The position numbers and the translations under genes are program-made. The notes under the pieces are model-generated. The model was not told the origin of the DNA, did no database searches, and worked only from the letters and a program-made list of their open reading frames with translations. A stretch of DNA of 64,000 nucleotides from Monosporascus cannonballus (lineage: Eukaryota > Ascomycota > Sordariomycetes > Xylariales): NCBI GenBank assembly GCA_004154925.1, contig QJNS01000016.1:481641-545640 (forward strand), in the 5' to 3' direction. Below, one piece after another: positions 1 to 15,107 of the stretch. Within the stretch, counting starts at the first letter, position 1, and every line of letters starts with the position of its first letter.

Positions 1-2409
1 GCCGAGCTCGCCGCACTGTTCCGCAAGATCGAGACGGTTCGGTCGCGCGCCCTCGAGACCGAGCAGAACATCACGTCCATGACGGCCGACATCAAGCGCC
101 TCGACGGCACCAAGCGCAACCTGACCCTGTCCATGACCGCCCTCAAGCGCCTGCAGATGCTGACCACCGCCTACGAGCAGCTGCGCGGCCTCGCCCGCGC
201 CCGCCAGTACCGCGAGTGCGCCGGCCTCCTGCAGGCCGTCCTCCAGCTCATGCGCCACTTCAACAGCTACCGGAGCATCGACCAGATCGCCACCCTGAGT
301 AGGGGAGTCGGCGACCTGCAGCGGGAGCTGCTCGAGCAGGTCTGCGAGGACTTCGAGATGGCCTTCGCCAAGGGCGAGGTCACCGCACGGAGGGCCACGC
401 TTGTCGAGGCCTGCCACGTCATGGACGCCCTGGGCGAGAACGCCAAGGCGAGGCTCGTGACCTGGTACGTGAACACCGAGCTGCGCGAGTACCGTCAGGT
501 CTTCAGGGGCAACGACGAGGCGGGCAATCTGGATAATATCGGCAGACGGTACGCTTGGTTCAAGAGGATGATGAAGACTCACGAGGAGCAGCATGCCGCC
601 ATCTTCCCGCCACAATGGAGGGTCGGCGAGACGCTCGCCATGGCGTTCTGCGACGGCACGAGGGACGACTACAAGGGCATTCTAGAAAAGAGTATGCGGA
701 GGGTGGACAGCGCCCGGATCGATGTCAACCTCCTTTTGAGCTGCCTACAGGAGACCATGGACTTCGAGCAGATGCTCGAGAGGAGGTTTGCCAGCGAACC
801 CAGGGCTAGCATCGACACTCTGAGTTCCGCGGACGAGAGGACGCAGAGCTTCAACGGGTCCATATCGGTGGCATTCGAGCCCTACCTGAGCTTATGGGTG
901 GAATCGCAGGACAAGACGTTGGCGGCCATGATCCCGAAGTACAAGTCACAGCCTCTCCTCCCGGCTGACGAGGAGTTCGTGCCACAGGCCGTCATCAGCT
1001 CCGCCATCGAGCTCTTTCATTTCTACAAGCTTACTCTGTCGCAATGCTCCAAGTTGTCCACGAGCGAACGTTTGCTAGATCTCGCGAGGACATTAGCTAA
1101 GTACTTGGATGAATATGCGCAGCAGGTGTTGCTTTCGATATTACAGAAGTCTGGGCAAACTGGGCCGTCTCTGCAAGATATCGTCCTTGTCCTGAACACG
1201 GCCGATTTCTGGCACACGAATACGGAGCAGCTGGAGGCGAACATCAAGAAGCGCATCGACCCCGAACTCGTAGCCAAGGTCGATCTTTCGTCTCAGGCCG
1301 ACACGTTCCTAGGCGTCGCGAGTGCGGCGGTCATTGCCCTGGTCGCCAGGGTCGAGGCGCAATGCGAGGGCGCATGGCGCGAGATGAGGAACACCAACTG
1401 GAGCAAGATGGAGAGCGTCGGCGACCGGAGCTCGTACGTCGGCGAGCTCCTCAAGCACGTCAACGCACAGGCCGAGGAAATATTGGGGGTTGTGGTCAAG
1501 CAGCAATATGCCCGCGCCTTCGCCGATAAGCTCGTGGAGCATCTGGCTAACACCTACCTCTCCAACATCGTGCAGTGCCGGCCAGTGTCGGAAGTGGGCG
1601 CCGAGCAGATGCTGCTCGACAAGTACGTGCTCACCAAGGCGTTCGAGAACCTGCTCTCGTATCACCACCACGGCCGCCCCCCGGCCATAAACGTCCCGCC
1701 CGCGTCGCCGTCGCAGTCACAGCCGGGGGCGCCGGGGGGCGCGCCGTCGGCCTACAACCACCCGCCACCAAGCGCCAGCTTCGTCAAGCGCGTCAACGCG
1801 ACCATGACGCGCGGCATCGACCCGCTCCTCAAGACTCTACAGGTGCGACCGTCGCCGCCCGAGGCCCTCGTGCAGGCGTACCTGATCCACGTCGGCGCCC
1901 GCTCCGACACCAACTTCCGCAGGATCCTCGACCTCAAAGGCGTCCGCAAGAGCGAGCAGCCCCACCTCCTCGAGCTCTTCGCCTTACACCGCGACGGGCC
2001 CCAGAACCTCGGCGGCGGCGCCAAGCTCGTGCCGCAGAACCCGCTCCTCACGCCGTTCCTTAATCCCTCTTCAGGTGCGTCCGGTGGCGGTGCCGGTGGT
2101 GCCGGTGGCGGCCTCGTCTCGGCCGCCGCCGTCCAGCAGGGCGTCGCCTCCGCGCGCTTCGACGCCGCCACCCTCGGCGAGAAGCTGCTCAGCGCGGCCC
2201 GGGACGGCGTCGAGCGCATCGGCACCCCGACGGCCTCTAGCGGCGGTGCCGGTTACCAGCAGGGCCAGGGTCCGGGGGCGGGAGCAGGAGGGCAGAACGC
2301 CATCATCAACGAGAATCTCAAGAAGATGGGCAATTTCTTCCGCAGGGACAATTTCGGGCTCGGCGCTCGGTTCGGCGGGAAGAGGGACGGGGATGATGCT
2401 GGGCGGTAA
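1..2409 (+). CDS. VPS53: Vps53, GARP tethering complex subunit (5' partial)
   Basis: The reading frame is open from base 1 and runs 802 residues to a TAA at 2407-2409, so the true start lies upstream of the window and the first ATG at 79 is internal. The N-terminal part, rich in short helices, followed by residues reading MTADIKRLDGTKRNLTLSMT and then LKRLQMLTTAYEQL, is characteristic of the Vps53 N-terminal domain. Vps53 forms the GARP complex with Vps51, Vps52 and Vps54, which tethers endosome-derived vesicles at the trans-Golgi network. A Pro/Ser/Gln/Gly-rich linker lies near residues 560-590 of the window translation, and glycine-rich stretches near 690-705 and 748-765 make the tail low in complexity. 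No intron is seen in this portion. The coding DNA is GC-rich with no RIP damage, as expected for a conserved single-copy gene. The long antisense frames are shadows. Confidence 0.93.
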   Translation, partial: AELAALFRKIETVRSRALETEQNITSMTADIKRLDGTKRNLTLSMTALKRLQMLTTAYEQLRGLARARQYRECAGLLQAVLQLMRHFNSYRSIDQIATLSRGVGDLQRELLEQVCEDFEMAFAKGEVTARRATLVEACHVMDALGENAKARLVTWYVNTELREYRQVFRGNDEAGNLDNIGRRYAWFKRMMKTHEEQHAAIFPPQWRVGETLAMAFCDGTRDDYKGILEKSMRRVDSARIDVNLLLSCLQETMDFEQMLERRFASEPRASIDTLSSADERTQSFNGSISVAFEPYLSLWVESQDKTLAAMIPKYKSQPLLPADEEFVPQAVISSAIELFHFYKLTLSQCSKLSTSERLLDLARTLAKYLDEYAQQVLLSILQKSGQTGPSLQDIVLVLNTADFWHTNTEQLEANIKKRIDPELVAKVDLSSQADTFLGVASAAVIALVARVEAQCEGAWREMRNTNWSKMESVGDRSSYVGELLKHVNAQAEEILGVVVKQQYARAFADKLVEHLANTYLSNIVQCRPVSEVGAEQMLLDKYVLTKAFENLLSYHHHGRPPAINVPPASPSQSQPGAPGGAPSAYNHPPPSASFVKRVNATMTRGIDPLLKTLQVRPSPPEALVQAYLIHVGARSDTNFRRILDLKGVRKSEQPHLLELFALHRDGPQNLGGGAKLVPQNPLLTPFLNPSSGASGGGAGGAGGGLVSAAAVQQGVASARFDAATLGEKLLSAARDGVERIGTPTASSGGAGYQQGQGPGAGAGGQNAIINENLKKMGNFFRRDNFGLGARFGGKRDGDDAGR

Positions 2410-4507
<2,098 letters not shown>

Positions 4508-5519
4508 TCGCCATGTCACATCAAGAGCGTTTTCTGACCTACTATAGCGTCTTCATAGATTTGCTGCACGACACATAGATACTTAGATTAGACACACATC
4601 TAATGAACATAGAAAAGTTAACGACACTTGCCTTTGCCGCCGTTCCCCGGAGACCCCGTTATAGCAACCCGCTACCCAGCATCGCATGGAAAGGGGAAGG
4701 GGGCATCCGCCAAACGCAATTCCGGACGCGGAGTGAATAGTTTCTACCTAGGACGCATTACAAAGGCTGTCTGCATCGGGCCTCTTGCAGAATTGCGGGT
4801 CTTAAGCTGCATAACGGAACCGATGAGTAGCCTGCATCACGAGACGGCACCATTGCAAACGGCTTCGTCAACCGAACCTGCGAACGAGATAATGAGCCGT
4901 ATGAATTGGCCTCACTCACATATGCACTCGAGCGACGCTTCCCGACTTCCGCATGCAGTGAGTGTCCCGGATGGTATGATGTGCATACCCCCAAGCTGCT
5001 ATAAAGTGACGTGTCTCATCCCGCCCTTTCAACTAGCCTTGTCATCTTGGTATCCGTCGTTGCCCCGGGTACTACTAGTAGGCTCACCACCCACGATAAG
5101 CTTCGCAAGCGTGCAGCGCCAGGTACCATTTAGGGTGTGTTCGGTGCAGCGGCAGATGAAGGGAAAAGTGACATTTTCGCCCCACCTATTTTGCCCAGAG
5201 ATCCATGCTTTTCGCCCAATGTACCCCCTAGCGCTTGAAGCTGCTTACGAAAGTAACCCCTCTCGGCTATTAGCTTCTAACGTCTTTGATATTCAGTTGT
5301 TACTGTTATTATCTCAAAATGGCTTCATTAGTATATCGTTTTAACGCTTCGCTAAAAAGCCAAAGGAACAGCCAGGCCTGGGAATCCCCGTCACAAGGTG
5401 GTGATGGCTTCCCTGCCACAACGAGCCCGAAATTCTCTGCTACGCAAATTTAACGTTCCGTCGCTAAATACACAGGAGCTTTTTTTGCAGCGATACAAAC
5501 AGCACGGTTATCAGATACG
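4508..5519. other. Intergenic, no gene recognised
   Basis: This is the 3' flank of the thioredoxin reductase gene. It has normal base composition and no recognisable protein or RNA gene. A 238-codon open frame at 4628-5344 starts from TTG, resembles nothing known to me and is not accepted as a gene. The region ends at the family C LTR at 5520, which marks the edge of AT block 1. Confidence 0.55.
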
Positions 5520-5683
5520 TGTCAGCTAGCCAGGTGTGCTATAGCACACCAAATACGGAAAGGTCACCTTCTGATCGGAACATGTATACTCCGTTGCTAA
5601 ACTACACAAAAGGGGTACGCGTTGCGAGAACGCACGCAATTAGCTGAATATAACAACGCAACTGATATCCCCTATATCTGACA
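5520..5683 (-). mobile_element. Solo LTR, family C copy 1, TSD ATACG
   Basis: A 164 bp unit with ends TGTCAG and CTGACA, flanked on both sides by ATACG (5515-5519 and 5684-5688). On the minus strand it begins TGTCAGATATAGGGG. It matches the copy at 49458-49622 along nearly its whole length and the copy at 56995-57157 more weakly. It contains the perfect 18 bp palindrome GGTGTGCTATAGCACACC. TG...CA ends with a 5 bp duplication and no internal region fit a solo LTR, though a short non-autonomous element cannot be excluded. It is barely RIPed and sits exactly at the boundary between normal DNA and AT block 1. Confidence 0.82.
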
Positions 5684-5688
5684 ATACG

Positions 5689-7252
5689 AGAATTATGCTA
5701 CAGGTTAATTACGACCTAACGGTAATAAATATTATTAACTTATATCTAAACTTTTTGCGTAACTTTAAAAAACGTTAGAATATAAAGTAATTATAAAAAA
5801 TTATTAACGTTTTTAGAATTTTTTTCGTAACTGTCTACTTTAAAAGTATTTTAACGAATAAAATATTAAATTTTAATTATGGTCGAAAGGTTTTATAGAT
5901 TTAAATTTGCGAAAAACTATATAAATATAACTTATTCGTTTTTAATTCAAACTTTAATAATATTATATTAAATAAAAAATATAATTAAAAAAATTGTTAT
6001 ATTCGTAAAATTACTATATATATATAATAAAGAACAGAGTTTATTTTAATCAAGTTATGAAAACTTTTTACGTTAATAATGATTTTTAAAAACGATAATA
6101 TTTATAAAATCTTAAAATAAAATAAATCGAATTAACGAGATTTTTGTTATAGAAGAAATATTCTTTTAAAAGCTATAAAGCGTTAACGCTTATAATTTGG
6201 TAATAACCTATAAAGCTTTTTTTAATATGCTTATATTAATTTAATTAATCTTTTTTAAAAAAGGATATTTTTAAGTATATTTATTTTGCGTTATAATATA
6301 TATATCAATATCGATTATTATTACAAATTGCTATATTATATTTAATATAACAAAACCTTATTTATTAAGCTTACTGCCGATATATAATATTATTACTTGC
6401 AATTTAAAGCCTTATTTGCCGAATATCGCGATAAAAATATTTTAAATAAGCTTAATATCTTAAAACAGATTTTTCTAAAATTTTCTGATATTAATTAATA
6501 AAGTTTTTAATAGTATTAATACGAAAGAAATTCGTTAAAACTTTCTGCCGTCTATTAAAAAATAACTCGAAATATTAAATATCTTTAATAATCAGTTTTT
6601 TGCGAAAAATAATTACGTTTCAATATAATTTCTATATAAGTTTGTTTTATTTTTATAAAAAAAATAATTATTAACGATAATACAAAGTAAAAAATCGTAT
6701 ATAAAAACTAAAATTACGTTATATCGAAATTTATAATCTTATTTAAATTTAAACTTTGGTTAATTATCGAAAATAATGATATTTATATTAAGGTTATATT
6801 TATTAGCAATTAAAAATATTATAACCATTTTTTCTTTTTAATTTGCAAAACTTTACGAGTAACGTTTTGATATATATTTCTTTTTTTCCAGGTTTTTTCA
6901 AACTAATAAAATTTGTTTTTTATCGTCTACTTAATATTAAGAAATAAAACGATAAAATTATTAACTTAAGTGATTTAATTTATTATATTAATCGATATTA
7001 AACATTTCATAACTTAATTAATAAATAAGAAAATATATTTATTATATTTTAAAATAATAAATTATATCGTTATTTTATAATTTATTCGAGCTATATTCGA
7101 TATTAGCAAATATCTGTTGCGTAATTGCAAAAATAAATGCGGCGAAAAAAAGATTATCGAGAAATATATAATATAAAAGGTTGTAAATATTTTTGAGCTT
7201 ATCGACGAGAAAAATAATTAATCGTTAAATTAAATTCAAAAAATCGTCGTTT
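5689..7252. other. AT-rich RIP-mutated DNA, unassigned
   Basis: About 1.6 kb of very AT-rich sequence with dense stops in all frames. Remaining cytosines are mostly in CpG or CpT, with CpA rare. It presumably derives from transposon sequence destroyed by RIP. I could not recognise any protein or terminal structure in it. Confidence 0.6.
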
Positions 7253-7670
7253 TGTTATAACCTAACGGTCTTGGCTCTTTACGAACGGTCGAAGCCCTAG
7301 AGGAAACAAGTCCCGATCTACGCTAAGAAATTACGTAACTGGCTTAATAAGCTTAAACGTTACCATTAGTTTAAGAACGTTAAGCCAGTTAAGTTACGGA
7401 AGGCTTAAAAGAGCTTAAAAAAGACTTAATTAACAAAACATCTTCAAGCTAGTTAAAAATACCTTAAACAAGAACAAAAATATATATATTTATTATTTCT
7501 ATAATTTAAATAGCTTTAGCTTGCAATAACAACTCGTTATCTAAGGCATCCTTAATATTATGAGACGTAATACGTTACTATATCTATTGCTCAGTTTCCT
7601 ACAATACTCCTGCTAACATAAACCCGTACGACTAAGATTTAATAGTTGGTTAAACCCCTTAGCTGTCACA
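7253..7670 (-). mobile_element. Solo LTR, family B, TSD CGTTT
   Basis: A 418 bp unit beginning TGTTATAACCTAACGG and ending AGCTGTCACA on the plus strand, flanked by CGTTT at 7248-7252 and 7671-7675. Read on the minus strand it aligns with the two LTRs of the element at 52997-60308, which share the GGCCGTTAGGT(T/C)ATAACA end and the TTTAACCAA(C/T)TATTAAAC segment. It is RIPed but less so than its surroundings. The inverted orientation relative to the 53-60 kb element is explicit in the sequence. Confidence 0.85.
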
Positions 7671-7675
7671 CGTTT

Positions 7676-7991
7676 TTCTTATTACTGTTTTTCGCTCGTA
7701 AAACGCTAATACAACCTTTATCTTTACCTAGATAATAATTTATTTATAACAAAAATAATTCGTAGAAAACTAGAACCTAAATCTTAAAGCTGGTATTATT
7801 AACTTTATTCGAAATAATAATAATAATAAAAAATAATTTTTTATAATATTTTACGATATATTTATTTACGTTAATATTATATTTTAATATATAAAAATCG
7901 AAAATTATTCGTTACACTTATTTAGCCCGTTTATTATAACGTTTAAAAAGTAATTTAAATTAACGTTCGTAATTCTAAATCCGAAACCTTT
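7676..7991. other. AT-rich RIP-mutated spacer
   Basis: Short AT-rich stretch between two solo LTRs. No coding potential or repeat identity could be assigned. Confidence 0.5.
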
Positions 7992-7996
7992 AATAA

Positions 7997-8202
7997 TATA
8001 AGATAATAAACAGCTGTGAGCTGAATAAGATGATCTCCGACCAGTTGCAAAGCGTATTCCCAGAAGTGAATGTATTAGATTACTTTTATCTAGCGTTTTC
8101 CACTAGCTGCCAGATGGTGGATTTATATTAGTAAGTGGGTCGGTAGCTAATCGGTGGCTGGTCGGCTACCAGCTTTATCCTTATAGGGGCTATATTCTCA
8201 TA
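7997..8202 (-). mobile_element. Solo LTR, family A, TSD AATAA
   Basis: A 206 bp unit matching the LTRs of the elements at 10927-18609 and 41087-48394. It runs from TATAAGATAATAAACAGC to CTATATTCTCATA, the RIPed form of TGTAAGATAATGG...CTCACA. It is flanked by AATAA at 7992-7996 and 8203-8207. The duplication is low in complexity, so it is weaker evidence than the others, but the unit length equals that of the paired LTRs exactly. Confidence 0.8.
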
Positions 8203-8207
8203 AATAA

Positions 8208-9620
8208 AAAACTTATTATGAATTTTAAAAAAAGTTAATAATTAAGTAATGTAAAGTCTAATCCGAGCCAATTTAATACATATTAATTAACGTTTTTTTA
8301 TAATTATATATTTAAATGAAAGGAAAAGAATTTTATATTTTAATATACGTATTATATTATTAATAATTCTGAATATATAGCTTTTTTTTCTTATTCGAGT
8401 TCGAAAGTCTTTATTTATTATATTTATCTTTTAATTAATTAGTAGAAATAAAAAATAATTTTAAGGAAATAAATAATAATACCTTTATTTAAATTTCGTA
8501 TTTATTAAAAGGTAATACCTTAAAATAAATTTTAATTAAGAAATTAAGCCGTATATTAAAGCAGAAAATAACGTTATTTATAAGGTTTTCTTTGTACGCG
8601 TTAAAATTTAGTTATATTATAAAGGTTTATAATTTTATTTTAATATTTGCAATTTTTCGTTTTTGTTTTATTTTGCGTTAAGTTTTTATTAAAAATTAAA
8701 CGAAAATAAGTTATTAAATAAAAGAAAAAAAACAGATATATCGTTAATGTTAATATTTGAAATACTTTTATAATTGCGTTTTTATAATATAACGCAACTT
8801 AATAAGACCTTAATAGGCGTTTTTCGGAGTTATAATAGGCTTAATTTCCGTTTTAAGCCTAGAACTTTTTGAAAAATTGTTAACCGAAACGTTTTATAGC
8901 CTTTAAAGATAAAGGCGTATTCAGACCTTATACAGCTATAAAAAATAACTAAAAGCTAAAAGTAATAGCAAATTAAATTCGTAACAACTTTTCGGAAGTA
9001 ATTATATATTAAAAGCGAAAAAATCGATCGAAAAAATAATAATAAATAAAACTTAAAAAACTTTTAAAACGTTAACAAATTTTATAATATTTCGGATTAC
9101 GATTTAACCTATTTAAAATCGGGCTATTTAAGAGTTTTCTCAAATATTCTAAGCATTTTAAATATTTCAAATATTTTAAAATCGTTACGACACTTTTTCG
9201 AATTTTTGTTTTTAGAAAATTCCAAAAAAATCATAAGCGCCTTTTAAATTTAAGTATTTCATTCAAAATTACCTTTTAAATATTAACGAAATTTATTAAA
9301 AATCTAGAAATATTCATGAAATTTAAGAAAATAATGAAAATAATCGATTAATTAAATATAAAACTTTTAACACCGGTTAATAAAATAAAGCTAAAAATAT
9401 ATTTCGGAAAACACTTTTTTAATTATTAAATAATATTTTAAATAAAAACCAATATAGAAAATATAAAGGATTATTTTAACGCATTAATATTTAAGTTCAT
9501 ATAAGTTAATTAAATTATTAATATATATAAATAAAATTATAAAACAATTTCGTATAATTAAATTCGAAAATTTATAAATATAATTTTAATATATTTTAAA
9601 ATATTATTATTTTCGATTAA
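8208..9620. other. AT-rich RIP-mutated DNA, unassigned
   Basis: About 1.4 kb of RIP-type AT-rich DNA. No open frame of note and no repeat match recognised by eye. Confidence 0.5.
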
Positions 9621-9894
9621 TGTGATAGCTAAGCGATTTAACCAAGTATTAAACTTTAGTCGTACGGGTTTATATTAGCAGAAATATCGTGGAATTTTGA
9701 ACAATAAATATAGAAACATATCACATCTCTTAATATCAAAGATGCTACAGTTATATTACAAACGATTAATATTAATAAATGTTACAAACTGATACTATTT
9801 AAACTATGAAATTAACGAACGTATTATACTTGGTTTCTCCTATCTCGTTAAGTTTAACTCTACGAACTTTATAATAAATTCTATCGAGCTATCA
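9621..9894 (+). repeat. Family B LTR fragment or divergent copy
   Basis: The stretch begins TGTGATAGCTAAGCG and its first 180 bp or so resemble the start of the family B LTR in plus orientation (TTTAACCAAGTATTAAAC, then CGTACGGGTTTATATTAGC). Further on, similarity to the family B LTR is lost. The far end AGCTATCA mirrors TGATAGCT at the start, but no matching target duplication was found, so the right boundary is a guess. The 9621 start is reasonably firm. Confidence 0.55.
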
Positions 9895-10921
9895 CGTAAC
9901 TCGATCTACATAACTTACACATTTTTCTATCGCGACCGTTTTCGAAATCGCAGCCTATTAAATCGTAATAATTAAAACTTATTAAATTTATATATAATTT
10001 TAACGTTTTTAATTTATTATTTAGATTATTACTTATATTTACGGTTTTATAGTATGAAAATTATTAGTACTTTTTAATTATTATTTTATATAAATTTTTA
10101 TTATACGTATAATAATTAATCTATATTACTATTATTATACAATTTTAACCGTATTTATTTTCAAACCCGATTTATCGTTCAAAAACCCTGTACATAATAT
10201 ACTTTTTTTATTTAGTTATAAAAGCAATACATTAAAACGGATAACGAATTTAAAAATTCGGATAACTTTATAATTATTTTATTATTATTATTTATTGCTA
10301 AATATAGCTTTAGATTAAATAATAAAATTATAAATTGGTATTAATATGTATATAAAAAGCACTTAATTAGTTATAACGTATTTGGCCGTGTTTATTTTTA
10401 CGATTTTCTATTATTATTTTTAAAATACCAAATATTCGTTTCGCTCTTATTTTAAACAAATTATATTTTAAATTATATAACTTTTAATAATTATAAAAGC
10501 GTTAAATAACAGCAATTTATTCCTTCAAATAATGTTTTATATTTAAATATAAAATAATATTTTAAATATATATTAAAATTATGTATTATAATAAATTTAA
10601 ATATTGTTTTATTATTTATTAATATTTTGTAATTAATATATATATATATGGAAAAATCATATTTTAATTTATTATTATTAATATGTTTTTTACGAAAACC
10701 TTCTTACTGTAACGTTATATTTTCGCTTAATTAACCGGTGTATAAAGATAAATTAACGTACTATCGATAACCTCGATATAATCTTTAAAATAAGGTTACT
10801 AGTAATCATCGTTTCGGATTTTATAAATTATTTTCTAAAAATTTATTAAACGTTAAAAGTTTATTTAAAAATATTATTAATTACATTAATAAAGTAATTT
10901 TAAACGAATTTAACGTTATAA
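9895..10921. other. AT-rich RIP-mutated DNA, unassigned
   Basis: About 1 kb of AT-rich DNA with dense stops and poly-AT microrepeats (for example (TA)n near 10640). Nothing further can be assigned. Confidence 0.5.
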
Positions 10922-10926
10922 TAAAA

Positions 10927-11132
10927 TATAAGATAATAAATAGCTACGAACTGAAGTAAGGTGATCTCCGACCAATCGCAAAACGTATTCTAAAAAAAAG
11001 TATATTAGGTTATTTCTATCTAGCGTTTTCTATTAGCTGCTAGATAGTAGATTTATATTAATAAATGGGTCGGTAATTAATCGACAGCTGGTTAGTTACT
11101 AACTTTATTTTTATAAGAGCTATATTTTTATA
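10927..11132 (-). repeat. 3' LTR of family A copy 1
   Basis: 206 bp, left-hand LTR, which is 3' because the element is on the minus strand. The terminal TG and CA have been converted to TA and TA by RIP. It aligns without gaps to the LTR at 41087-41292. Confidence 0.82.
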
Positions 11133-14100
11133 ATTACTTTCTTTTCCTAAACTGTTAATTTCTAATAATATTTACATTAATTTAATATAATGCGTTTCGT
11201 AAATTTGATTACGTATACTTATTAATAATTTCTCGTTATAAGTATATAAGTTATATTATATTATAAATAGTTATCGTAATAATTATTACGTGCCATATTA
11301 CGTAATTAATTATATTTCGCTTAATTTTCTATTTTAACCTTTTTTAATCTTATTTTGTTTTTCTTTTTTCTTTCGCTTTTATATTTTTATTCTTTTTACG
11401 TACGCGTTTTATTCGTTTTTTTATTTTTCTTTGTTTTTATTTCGCTTTTTTCGCTTGTTTTACTTATAATCTTCGTGTTTTTTTCGTTTGCCATATTTTT
11501 CTTCGTAATAAATTCTAAAAGAAATAATACTTTAATATTAATAATAACTGGAATTTCTTTTAATTTTATCTCTTTAAAGCCGACAATGAAATAAATATTA
11601 ATCGTATTATAGGCCGTAATAAACCGTATTATATTTATATAATATAACGTTATTTCGATTACCGCATAGTTCACATTTAAATTTCGAATACTTTAAATTA
11701 TATCGTAATTAATTATTATTATAATTTTTTTCGCGCAATAAATAATTATTCGTAATATTATTAATATTGACGTTTAATTTCCGTTTAAATTTTAATTATC
11801 TTTAAAGATACCACCTAAACGGTGTTTTAATTCGGTATCGATAACTAGAAATTAATCGACGAACTCGAAAAACTCGTATTATAAACACTTAATACAAACG
11901 TTTCGATATAATTATAATCGGTCGTCAACTTAACGTCCTTTATAAAGCCGAACTTATTTTTAACGCGGCTATTATTAAGAAATATTGTCTTTTTAATATA
12001 TTAGGAATTAAATTCTAATCGTTCGTTATAATTACAAAAATCTAATTTTAATACCGTTATATAAGTTTATAAATTTAATTCGTTTTATAAATATTACGAT
12101 TTTTTATTATTCTGCAATTAATTTCCGATTAATCGTAATTTTAAAATATCCCTCTAAATAAAACGACTTTGGAAAAACCGTTATACTATTACGTTTTTCG
12201 CTTACGAACATTTTTCGCCTATTTTTCGACGTTTCGATGAAACTTTAATATTTATTAATAACTATAATTAAAAAACAGCTTTATTCGGCAAAATTATTAT
12301 TAAACCTAAATACATCAAACGCTTCAAAAACGGCGCCTTATTTTCGACTAATAACAAACTGTATTTAGGTTACTTAGGCCCTGTTTTTTGTAAAAAATAA
12401 AACAGTTTTAAATTTCTTTCGAATTTTACGCCCAATAAATTTAATAAACGTACCCACTTTTTATCGTTATATATTTTTCAATCGTTTTCTGATATTTCTA
12501 TGCTAATTTTCTTAATGTGCTTATCAAGGGCTAATTAATACAAAGCTTAATAATTACATACGAAATCTTATTTTGAAAAAGAAAATTGATTTTTTGTATA
12601 TTATATATCAATTTTTAACCGATATACAATAAAGTAATTACTTGCTAAAAGTTTAAAAATAATTATATAACTAAATAATATTTTAATATTACTATCTTAA
12701 TTTTGTTTAAAGTTATTTTTTGTAATTTTATAATTATTAAATAATTAATTTTCGATTAGACTGTTATTATCTTACGATTTTTAGGTCGTCCTATTTCTTA
12801 TATATATATTTAACTTTGTTTTTATAGTGCTATAATATCTTAATTACGTATTTGAAATACGTTTAAGATTCCTACGTATTATATTCGGCGGGCCAACTTT
12901 TTTATTTAATTAAATATTCCCGTTATCCCTAGTTATCTCGATAATAAATAATATTTTATTACTTATTTTTTCTATTTTCCCCAGATTTAACAACTTTATT
13001 TAAACGTTATATAATTTCTAATTATATTACGATTTTAATAGAAATACCGGAAACATATTATATGTCCGTTAATATTTAATAAAAAATATAATTTTATACG
13101 TTTAAAAATCTATTCGTTTCTTAATTACAACTCGAATATAAGTAAATGCGAATTTTTTTATTCTTAAACTTAAAATTATTAATCGATAAATTTACTTATT
13201 GCCTTAATTAAAATTCTATAGACGTATAATATTAATTATAACATTTCTTCTAGGCTGTCGTTAGTTTTTTTAATATTCGTATATTATTTAACAAATAGCC
13301 GTTATTCTTTCGAAACGTTCCTTAATTTCTTATATTTATTCCTTAAATATTTTTAAGATATATTTTATTATCTTTAAATAATATCAATATAAGACTTCGA
13401 ACGGAAAATAACCATTAAATTCGTCCTGTACGTTATTATATATAAATTTTATATTTCGCAGAAACTTTATTTAAATTTCTTAATATTTATTAACGTAATT
13501 ATACAAATAATACTTTAGAACCTAATAAGTACGTTCCGTTTACTTATCGGTTTGCAGATAATAAACGGTCGATATCTATCGTTTTATTTTTCGCTTTTTA
13601 TAAAATTTCGCTTAGAATTAATATATTGATAATATATTTTTATCGTTAATAATTTCGGCTGGCCTACCAAATTTATATTTAACGTTATTATAAAGTAATC
13701 GAACTAATTTAGCTATAATTAAGGTTTTAACCGTAAAAATAAATAGTTTTAATTTCGTAAAGCGATCAACGATTACTAGAATTACGTCGTATTTTAACCC
13801 GTCTAAATTTAGGCTTTTAAGAAATCTCGTAATAAAATTTAACGAAATTTTTTAAAAAGGTTACTTAAATAACGACAAGGACTATAATTATCTATATAAT
13901 TTATAATCTAGTATTATTATGCTCTAACATTTCGAATATTACTTAATATATTTTCGAATATCGTTCGTTATATTTTCCTAATAAAACTTTTTAATTATTA
14001 ATTTCAATATATAGATATATTTTATATATTTTGTTTTCGGATTATTATAATATTAACTATTTAATTATTTTCGTAAAACGCCTTATAACGAGATTACAAA

Positions 14101-15107
14101 TTTATCCCGATAATATAAAACTTTATTTAAGTCTAGAAAATATTCTCCTTTTATTTTAAGTTAGCGTTTCATTATTCGTATTAGTTCTATAATATTTAAG
14201 TCCTTAATTTGCAATTTTCGAACCTAATTATAAAACTGTCGAAAAATCTTTAGCTATAATGTCGTTTCGTTTTTAGCCAGGTTTTTTGCCAAAGAACGTA
14301 AGACGTACTAATTATAAATAATAATCTTAATACTAATTTCGTTTTTCCTAGACTTTTCGGAATCCGATCGTAATACGGTTATAGTTTGCAATTATCGTTA
14401 TTTAACTGCTAATTATATTATTGCTGCAATTTGCGCTTATATTATTGTTTACAAATAAAAAGTGCGACAAATATATAATTTTTTACTTTTTTTTCGAAAA
14501 TTTCGTCCGAAAATATAACAAAGGTTTTTCGTATTTTTACGCGAATAATAATTACCTAAGTTTTTGTTACTTAAAATCTATTTAGAAATTTTGCAACGAA
14601 CAAATTTTACGTTATTTTTATAAGGCTTTTTACTTTTTTATAATGCTTTAAATCGCATTATATATTTGTAATCGTTTTCTATATATGTTTCGGCATATTA
14701 TTAATAAATTCGTATTTTATAAATGACGTAAGAATTACGATTTTATGCGCAATTTTTAACATATAATCCAAATATTTAAATAGCTTATTTACTTAATTAA
14801 TAGCGTTTAATTAATATTAAATTTTAAAATTAAATTACGTAAAATAATAAACTTATTAAGTTAATCTCTTTTTAAAATTGTGCGTTAACGCTTTTATTAT
14901 ATTCTTTAACGCCATATAATCGGTAAATATTAGGAAACTTTTTTCCGTGCTTTTAAGGTATTGCTTTTAATATTTCAAGCTTTTTATAATTGCTAAAAAT
15001 TTTTTTATTACTTTATGCCTATCGTTTTTCGATTGGATTTAACTTTTGCAACCAGTATGCTATTAAGCGCTAATGCTTTCCGTATTTCTATAAAAGTATC
15101 TCTGATA

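Noticed and set aside
1309..2225. Antisense frames inside VPS53
   Set aside because: Typical shadows of GC-rich coding DNA on the opposite strand.
4628..5344. 238-codon open frame downstream of TRR1
   Set aside because: Starts at TTG, has no recognisable domain or splice structure, and an unbiased composition. Probably chance in normal-GC intergenic DNA.
9621..9894. A complete solo LTR with TGATAGCT/AGCTATCA ends
   Set aside because: The flanks do not match (TAATG and CGTAA), so only an LTR fragment is claimed.
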